Of a stretch of 21,550 bases of DNA, positions 1 through 8,200 are shown piece after piece. The DNA comes from CAJQQY01 sp964352225 (GTDB lineage: Bacteria; Bacteroidota; Bacteroidia; Chitinophagales; Saprospiraceae), in contig CAYGRM010000073.1 in NCBI GenBank assembly GCA_964352225.1, positions 1 through 21,550 on the forward strand. Direction: 5' to 3'. How positions within the stretch are numbered: the first letter of the stretch is position 1; each line of letters starts with the position of its first letter. The notes beneath the pieces are model-generated. The model was given only the letters and a program-made list of their open reading frames with translations. It had not been told where the DNA came from and did no database searches. The position numbers and the translations under genes were made by a program.

Positions 1-395
1 CCATTCAGTTCAATTAGACGATTTTCATTGCAAGCATAAAGTAATTCGCCAACGCTTTCGATTTCTAATTCTTTCCAGATCACACTAATTTTCTTTGGAC
101 CGAAACCCTTAATTTTTAGCATATCTTGAACTCCTTGAGGGGTGATCTCTTGGTATTTTTTCATGGTTTCCATCTCACCCTTATCAATGAGTTCTCTGAT
201 CTTTCCACTAATCGCTTTTCCAACTCCTTTAATTTCACCAATCTCTTCATCTGACATTTCAGATAATGGATCAGATTGTTTTCTCAAAGTAATGTAAGCA
301 CTTGAGTAGGATCGGATTTTGAATTTATTTTCGCCATGTAATTCCATCAGGTTGGCGAGCTCTTGAAACTTGTTGGCGATTTCTTTATTGGTCAT
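1..395 (-). CDS. polX: PolX-family DNA polymerase/PHP exonuclease, N-terminal part (cut by window edge)
   Basis: Reading the minus strand from the ATG at 395 gives 131 residues that run off the window start. The protein begins MTNKEIANKFQELANLMELH and continues with a helical N-terminal segment, then 'IGEIKGVGKAISGKI' (about residues 52-66) and 'MLKIKGFGPKKIS' (about 92-104). These are two helix-hairpin-helix type motifs in the spacing of the 8-kDa-like domain of family X polymerases. In bacterial PolX enzymes this is followed by the polymerase palm and a C-terminal PHP 3'-5' exonuclease domain, both outside the window; the family acts in gap filling during base-excision repair. The start lies next to an A-rich leader with no Shine-Dalgarno sequence. 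The family call rests on the N-terminus only; another HhH-containing repair protein is a less likely alternative. Confidence 0.8.
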   Translation of the reverse strand, partial: MTNKEIANKFQELANLMELHGENKFKIRSYSSAYITLRKQSDPLSEMSDEEIGEIKGVGKAISGKIRELIDKGEMETMKKYQEITPQGVQDMLKIKGFGPKKISVIWKELEIESVGELLYACNENRLIELN

Positions 396-536
396 GTATT
401 TTTTTTTGCAAAAGTAGGCAATGGGAAATTAAATTTCAAAAAGGATAATTTAGAATTATCTCGTAAGACGATTCTCTGATTCGTTCTCATCTTGGGGAAA
501 TATATTTTTTGACGATTCTGAGCGTCGTTTTACGGA

Positions 537-1745
537 TTAAACTCTCTCGATAATGGTGGCGATCCCCATTCCGCCTCCGATACAAAGGGTGATCAATCCA
601 GTTTGTAAATCTTGCCGCTCTAGTTCATCCAAGCAAGTACCCAACAAAATCGAACCAGTTGCTCCAATTGGGTGACCCAATGCAATGGATCCACCATTTA
701 CATTTATTTTATCAAAATCATTGATTTGCATATCTTTCATGAATTTTAAAACTACCGCTGCGAATGCTTCATTCACTTCTATCAAATCAATATCTTTTAA
801 TTCCATTCCCACTTTTTTTAAAGCTTTTTTACTTGCAGGGGCTGGGCCGGTGAGCATGATCGTGGGGTCTAAGCCAACCAAAGCTGTTGAGATTATTTTT
901 GCTCGAGGTTTAAGATTTAAGGATTTTCCTTTCTCTTTTGAACCAACTAAAACTAGTGCTGAACCATCTACAATTCCAGATGAGTTTCCAGCATGATGAA
1001 CATGATTAATTTTTTCTAATTGAAAATATTTATGTAAAGCGACTCGATCAAAACCAGCTTTCCCCATTTTCTCAAAAGATGGATTTAAATCTGCTAAACC
1101 TTCCAAAGTGGTTCGAGGCCTGACATATTCATCTTTAGATAACATGATAATTCCGTTTTGATCTTTGACAGGAATTAATGAATGATCAAATCGTTTTTCC
1201 GCTTGAGCAAGTGCTGCTCGTTTTTGAGATAGCACAGCAACTTCGTCAACATCTTTTCTCGAAAAACCTTCTATGGTCGCAATTAAATCGGCACTAATTC
1301 CTTGTGGAATATATCCAATCCTTGTACTAACTAGAGGGTCTAAAAACATGGCTCCACCATCTGAACCTAGCGGAACCCGACTCATACTTTCCAACCCACC
1401 TGAGACAATTAAATCTTCCCATCCTGATCTAATTTTTGCAGCAGCTAAATTAATCGCTTCCAAGCCTGAAGAGCAGAAGCGATTGATTTGAGCAGCTGGC
1501 ACATCCAAATCGTAACCTGCATGAAGAACAGCAGCTCGAGCAATATTACCTCCTTGTTCTTCGAGAGGTGCATTTACACCAATCAAACAATCGTCAATTT
1601 GAGCGGTATCCAAATCATGCTTTTCTTTTAAAGCGACTAGGAGCGTGGAGAGTAATTCTATAGGACGGACTTCATGAAGTGATCCTGACTTTTTTCCTTT
1701 TCCCCTCGGTGTTCTGATGGCATCAAAAATATAGGCTTCGTTCAT
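537..1745 (-). CDS. Thiolase (acetyl-CoA C-acyltransferase / acetyltransferase)
   Basis: This 402-residue protein is a full-length type II thiolase, which cleaves 3-ketoacyl-CoA to acetyl-CoA and a shortened acyl-CoA (beta-oxidation) or condenses two acetyl-CoA in reverse. Visible landmarks are the N-terminal 'DAIRTPRGKGKK', the nucleophilic Cys91 in 'NRFCSSGLEA', the 'NEAFA' oxyanion segment, His358 in 'GGSIALGHPIGATGS' and the general-base Cys388 in 'LCIGGGMG'. The 30-residue spacing from His to Cys is the family standard. The sequence is closest in style to FadA-like acetyl-CoA acyltransferases, but chain-length preference cannot be read from it. The gene stands alone: no FadB/FadJ partner is next to it here, and the sequence upstream is lost in the assembly gap. 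The ATG at 1745 is preceded by an A/T-rich leader typical of Bacteroidota. Confidence 0.93.
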   Translation of the reverse strand: MNEAYIFDAIRTPRGKGKKSGSLHEVRPIELLSTLLVALKEKHDLDTAQIDDCLIGVNAPLEEQGGNIARAAVLHAGYDLDVPAAQINRFCSSGLEAINLAAAKIRSGWEDLIVSGGLESMSRVPLGSDGGAMFLDPLVSTRIGYIPQGISADLIATIEGFSRKDVDEVAVLSQKRAALAQAEKRFDHSLIPVKDQNGIIMLSKDEYVRPRTTLEGLADLNPSFEKMGKAGFDRVALHKYFQLEKINHVHHAGNSSGIVDGSALVLVGSKEKGKSLNLKPRAKIISTALVGLDPTIMLTGPAPASKKALKKVGMELKDIDLIEVNEAFAAVVLKFMKDMQINDFDKINVNGGSIALGHPIGATGSILLGTCLDELERQDLQTGLITLCIGGGMGIATIIERV

Positions 1746-1813
1746 AATTTATTTTAATGAAAAATGGTTTTTGAAAATCATACTCTATTTTAAGAGTAGG
1801 TAATATTAGGGAG

Positions 1814-1821
1814 CAAAGTTA
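1814..1821 (-). promoter_or_regulatory. Candidate -7 element of the thiolase promoter
   Basis: On the minus strand this reads TAACTTTG, an exact match to the Bacteroidota -7 consensus TAnnTTTG, about 70 bases upstream of the thiolase ATG. No clear -33 TTTG element is seen at the expected distance, so the call rests on one short motif and its position. Confidence 0.3.
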
Positions 1822-2051
1822 GTTGAAATGAATAAAAAGGTTCATTTTTTAACCCAAAAAAGACATCTTACTCTTTTTTTTTCACAAAACTAAAAATAGG
1901 TCTTCAAGAAAAAAGATTTTATCTATATTTGTTTTCCAAATCTTACCGATAGAAATAATTCAATCTCAATTTTCAGATCCAAAAAATAAATAAACCTAGT
2001 TCTATTTTGAAATCAACTTCTTAAAAGGAAGTCATTTGTTTTATTTTTTTC

Positions 2052-2061
2052 NNNNNNNNNN
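2052..2061. other. Assembly gap (10 Ns)
   Basis: Ten consecutive Ns mark a scaffold join of arbitrary or estimated length. Sequence to the left (PolX, thiolase) and to the right (everything else) come from different contigs. Confidence 0.98.
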
Positions 2062-2279
2062 AAGTATCCGCATTATTAATAAGAATAGTAGAAAAGTAAA
2101 TACTTTTTTGCTATAGAATTTCCAAAAAAAACTCCGCATTATTTTAAGTTCAAGATATTCCAATCTTGAAATCAGTCTAATTTTTTTGATAAAAGAAAAA
2201 TTGAAGTAGAGGTATTATGCCACTTACTTTGGTCAAATTTTATAGAACAACCTTTTTTATAACAATTTAATTACGTGAA

Positions 2280-5200
2280 ATGAGAAATTTTTATTCTTTG
2301 GTTTTATGGTTACTTTTTGCTATTTCAGTACAGTCCCAAACTACCACGATTTGGTTGGGAGGAAGTACAGATTGGGGTGATCCCACAAATTGGTCTGAAG
2401 GAATACCAGAAAGTGGGTTTACTGTAACGATTCCTGGGACTCCTCCTAATGGAAATAATTTTCCAGTTTTTACAGGAGGGCCGTTAATTGATTTTACCAT
2501 TCAAAGTTTTGGAGGAAATATCACTTTTAATACTGTGGTTTATAACACAGGAAGTATTGTTAATTCTGGAGGCGGAAGTGTGATAAATAATTCCATTTTT
2601 ATCAATGCAGGCATGGTGACTTTTAATAATAATGACGGAACATTTCTAAATAATGGGACGGTAGATAATTATGGAACCTTCAACAATGCAGGGACTTCAA
2701 TTTTGGAAAATCCTGAAGGAAGTGTTTTTAATAATTATGGAAATATTGACAATTTTGGAACGATTAATAATGGAGGAAACCTATTGAACAATGGCGATTT
2801 AGTGAGTACGAGTACCGTTCAAAATAATGGGACGATAACTAACAATGGTTTTATGGATATTGCCTTTGGTGGAACGTTTACGAATTCAGTAGGAGCAAAT
2901 TTTATAAATTCTAATGGAGCATTCGTAGAGGTAAATACGGCTTTTACTAATGGAGGAACGATCACTTCTGATGGTTCATGGTTTATTCAAGTGGGGAGTA
3001 CATTGTTTGATAACTCAGGAAGTTTTACCAGCAATGGCAGATTGGATATTTCGGGATTATTAGATAATACTGGGACTTTAATAAACTCGAATGAAATTTT
3101 TATCAACGATTCAGGAGTATTAGATAATAAAAATGTTTTAACTAATAATGGTTCAATTTCACTTTCTGTTTGTGGTCAACTTATACAAAATGCTAACAAT
3201 GACATTGTAGGAACCATCTTGAATGATGGAACTATCTATGTACTTGATGGTTCTGTAACAGTTACTTCTAATTTAGAATTTGGAAGTGAGTTTACTGATT
3301 TGAGTCAAAGAAAAGTTCCAGATACTAAATGTAGATCTGGGATGCTAGTTTTCCTTGACGAAAATGGCGTAGGTTCAATTGATATCAATGCGGTGGACAA
3401 AAATTCATATGGATTTTGTGGAGCTACTTTAGTTTCGAGAGTTTTATCGCAAGATTCGTTTACAGTTGCGGATTTGGGAGTTAATGAATTAACTCTAACA
3501 ACTACCGATAATTTTGGCTTTTCCTCCTCATGTACTTCATTTATAACTGTAGTGGATTATTTTCCACCCGTAGTTGACGTGGATGATCCTGAAATTGATT
3601 TTGCTTGTCCAGAAGATATTACGGTTACTCCTCCAACAGGAGGAACTGCTGCAATCGCTTCATGGATAGAACCGATTGCCACCACGAATTGTACTTCAGG
3701 TGGGTCTGGTGTAACAGGTAATGGTTTTCCTTCCTGTGTAAATGTGTATGAAACACTTCCAGGATTTAATTTTATTGGAGAATTTAACGAGAGTAAATAT
3801 TTTGTTTCTACTTCAAATAATTATAATTGGTCTGATGCCAATTCACTTGCAAATAATTATGGAGGTCATATTGTTTCCATAAGTAACGCTTCTGAAAATG
3901 AATATGTAAGAAGTAATTTACCTTCAGGAGGATCGACTTGGCTTGCTTATTCAGATGCTACCAATGAAGGAACATGGGAATGGACAACCGGAGAAACTGA
4001 CACTTATACTCAATGGGAAAATGGAGAACCAAATGAAGGAACTAATGGTAATTATGCAAGACTAAAAGGAACTAACGGGAATTGGACAGATCGAAATGGA
4101 ACGTCAAATCAGTATTATGTTGTTTTGGAAATAGATTGTTATGCAGGACTAAATTCATGTAGTTCGGTCAATGAAAATATCGCAGGAGCAACATATTTGG
4201 GGGAATATGAAGGGAGTAAATACTTCGTTACCACCTCTGCACAAACTTGGACAGCAGGGAAGAATTTTGCAGAAAATAATGGTGGTCATTTGGTAGTGAT
4301 AGATAGCGAACTTGAAAATGATTTTATCCAAAATAATATTAACCCTCCTAGTGGAAGTGTTTGGATAGGGTTAAATAATGTTGGAACGGGAAGTACTTTT
4401 AATTGGGTTACTGCTGAACCGGTAATTTATACTAATTGGCAAAATGGAGAACCAAACGGTGCTCCGGATAATCATGGTGTAAGATTAAGAAATGATACAG
4501 GGGAATGGACAGATCGAAACATTACGGATTTATATGAATCAGTTTTTGAAATTCCTTGTAATAACTCTAATTCTTGTGAAGATGTAGTGTTACAATTAAC
4601 CTTTGATAACTACCCTGAAGACATTACTTGGGCGATCAATGATGCCACAGGAATTACGATTGCGAGTGGTGGAGATTATGCCAGTACTCCAGATGGATCA
4701 ACCATCAATATCACTAATTGCCTATCTGATGGTTGTTATGATTTAATTATTTATGATAGTTATGGAGATGGAATGTGTTGTGCGTATGGAAATGGAGCTT
4801 GGTCTTTAACTAATGCAGATGGATCAATATTGGGATCAGGGGGACAATTTACCTATTCGGAATCAGTTAATTTTTGTGTGATCGCTGGAGGAGGAAATAC
4901 TGGGAATGGTCAACTATCAGTACAACAAATTACAGGAGGAGTGAATGGAACATTATTTCCTTTAGGTGAAAATTCAGTTTCTTATTCTGTTACAGATGGT
5001 TGTGGGAATGAAGAAATTTGCTCCTTCACCGTAACTGTTTTGGAAAATCCAGCTGAAATAACGATCACAGCATGTCCAGCTGATATAACTGTAGAAACTT
5101 CACCTGGTTCTCCTTCGGCTCAGGCAATATGGTCAGCACCAACTGCAACGACAGATTGTTTCAAACCCAATACAATTATTGAACAAACCATAGGAGATAC

Positions 5201-8200
5201 AAGCGGAAGTGAATTTTTAATTGGGACTCATAATATTGCTTATTCAATAACTGATTCTTGTGGTAATCTTGCTTCATGTAGTTTTAATGTTATTGTAAAT
5301 GAATTAGTGGCTAGCTTGACTTTAGATGAATGTCCCGTCGATCAAAATATTCAAGTAGCCGTTGGAGAAACATCTGGTGTGGCCACATGGAATGATCCAA
5401 CAGGAACATCAGATTGTTACCAAGGGGCAGTTCAAGCTAATCAATTAGCTGGATTATCAAGTGGCTCTTTATTTCCATTAGGGGTTAACCAAGTGGTTTA
5501 TGTTTTGACTGATGAGTGTGGAAACTCTTCTCTTTGTACTTTTAATATTACTGTTTCGGAAGAATGTCCTGCAACTGGAACAAGTTGTGATGATGGAAAC
5601 GCTTCTACTGAAAATGATGTCGAAGATGGTAACTGTAATTGTGCAGGGACTCCATGTCCTGTAGCTGGAACAACTTGCGATGATGGAGATACTTCGACAG
5701 AGAATGATATCGAAGATGGTAATTGTAACTGTTTAGGAACTCCCTGTCCAACTTCAGGAACAACCTGTGATGACGGAGATACAACTACCGAAAACGATGT
5801 GGAAGATGGTAACTGTAATTGTGCTGGAACCCCAATACTATGTCCTGATCTAGGGACAACTTGTGATGACGGAGATGCAACTACCGAAAACGATGTGGAA
5901 GATGGCAATTGTAATTGTGTAGGTACTCCATGTCCTGTGGCTGGAACATCATGTGATGATGGAGATGCAACTACCGAAAATGATATTGCTAATGGAACTT
6001 GTGGATGTGCTGGAACTCCGATTGTAATAGGTTGTGTATCAACTGAAAATTTATCATTGAAGCCAACTGCATCAGCAACTCAATCAAGTACTCAACTTGG
6101 AGCAGAAGCAAGTCGTGCTATTGATGGAAACACGAATGGTGATTTTTTTGGAGGAAATTCGGTTACTCTAACTAATTGGGAAACTAACGCTTGGTGGGAA
6201 CTTGACCTAGGACTTGTTTCAAATATTGAATCTATTAATATTTATAATCGGGAAGACTGTTGCCAACAGTTTTTATCTAACTATTACATTTTAATTTCAG
6301 ATGCTCCGTTTTCTTCAACTAACTTAAATGAAACATTAAATCAAGCTGGCGTTTCAAGTTTCTTACAATCTGATCAAGCAGGGTTGCCTTCAGCTATTGA
6401 TATTGACGTGGTTGGACGATTCGTTCGAATTCAACTTGTTGGAACTTCATTTTTAGGATTAACAGAGGTAGAGGTTATTGGATGTATTGCTGGTTCAGGT
6501 TGTGCCCCAGCGGGAACAATTTGTGATGATGGTGATGCCACAACTGAAAATGATGTAGAAAATGGAGATTGCGGATGTGCCGGTACTCCATGTCCAGCGG
6601 CAGGAACAATTTGTGATGACGGAAATGCATCCACGGAAAATGATATTGCTGATGGATCTTGTGGATGTTTTGGAACTCCCATTGGAGGAGGATGTTCGGT
6701 AACTGAAAATTTAGCCTTAAATGGAACTGCAACAGAGTCAAGTTCACAATTGGGAGCAGATGGAACTAGAGCCATTGATGGAAATACCAATGGTGATTTT
6801 TTTGGAGGCAACTCCGTTTCATTGACTAATTGGACAACTCAACCATGGATTGAAGTTGATCTAGGACAAGTTGGAAATATAGAAACAGTTAATGTTTGGA
6901 ATAGAACGGATTGTTGTAATGGGTTTTTAAAAAACTATTACATCCTAGTTTCTGACGTTCCATTCACCTCTACCAATTTGACCATGACTTTAGCTCAATC
7001 AGGAGTAGACGGTTACTTTGAAACCGTGGCTGCTGGTTTACCATCTACCATTTTAGTTAATAGAACTGGTCGATACGTAAGAATTCAATTACAAGGAACT
7101 TCTTTCCTTGGTCTGGCAGAATTAGAAATTATTGGATGTATTGATGGTGGTGGATGTCCTTCTGTAGGTACCTCTTGTGATGACGGAGATCCATCAACTG
7201 AAAATGATGTGGAAGATGGAGATTGTGGATGCGCTGGGACTCCTTGCCCAACTGAAGGAACTACTTGTAATGATGGAGATGAAAACACAGTTGACGATTT
7301 GGAAGATGGAAATTGTAACTGTTTTGGAACGCCTATTAATTGTCCTGATGCTGGAATGTTATGTGACGATGGAGATGCTTCAACTGAGAATGATGTGGAA
7401 GATGGAAATTGCGGATGTTCAGGAACTCCTTGTCCAATAGTTGGAACATCGTGTGATGATGGAGATGCCTCCACAGAAAATGATGTGGAAGATGGATTCT
7501 GCAATTGTGCGGGAACTCCCATATCTACTGGAGGTTGTGTCACAACTTCCAATTTAGCATTGACTGGAACAGCTAGCCAATCAAATACCCTAACTGCTGG
7601 AGGAATTACAGGAAGTGCGAGTAAAGCAATTGATGGAAACACCAATGGAGTTTTCTTCACAGGTGATCCTTCCACTTCTTCAGTTTCTGCTACTAATAAT
7701 GAAAACCAAGCATATTGGGAAGTTGCATTAGATGCTAATTATCTAATAGAACAAATTGATGTTTACAATCGAACTGACGGAGTTGACCAAACTAATGATA
7801 TTTTCGTCTTAGTTTCAGATGTGCCATTTACCTCTACAGATTTAGCAGGAGCAAGGGCAGAGGCAATTTGGGAAGAAAATGTGTCAGGTCTGGTTGGAAC
7901 ACCTAGTACAGTTTTACCAAATATTACTGGTCAATACGTACGAATCCAATTGGAAAATTCAGGATATTTAGTTTTAGCGGAAGTTGAAGTTATTGGCTGC
8001 ACAGATCCAACTCCAACAGGATTTGCCATACCCCACATGATGTATTTCAATGCTAAGAAAAATGGAATCCATACTGATATTGATTGGCTAATGGCTAGAG
8101 ATATTGATGTTGATTATTATGAAGTGGAGGTTTCTACTGATGGTCAGGTATTTAGATGGTTAACTGAAGTTAATGCCGCTCAAGTTAACTCACCAAAACA

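Larger units (their letters stand above)
1746..2279. other. Divergent intergenic region containing the assembly gap
   Basis: This stretch separates the minus-strand thiolase from the plus-strand adhesin gene and is very A/T rich. It contains the Ns at 2052-2061, so its true length is unknown. To the right of the gap an 11-base direct repeat, TCCGCATTATT, occurs at 2067-2077 and 2133-2143. A near match to the -7 consensus (TACTTTG, one T short) lies at 2225-2231 and might serve the adhesin gene. No convincing ORF, tRNA or transposase remnant is seen. Confidence 0.6.

Noticed and set aside
2225..2231. Possible -7 element (TACTTTG) before the first adhesin gene
   Set aside because: One base short of the TAnnTTTG consensus and without a convincing -33 partner; noted in the intergenic entry but not called.
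5498..5908. Minus-strand ORF of 136 codons rich in Ser/Pro/Val opposite Cys/Asp block 1 (with similar ORFs at 6431-6811 and 7085-7675)
   Set aside because: These are antisense shadows of the 90-bp repeats: the same complementary phrase recurs in each, and the plus strand carries the well-supported adhesin.
7177..7440. Plus-strand ORF of 87 codons in another frame inside repeat block 3
   Set aside because: It consists only of frame-shifted translation of the repeat units and has no own start context.
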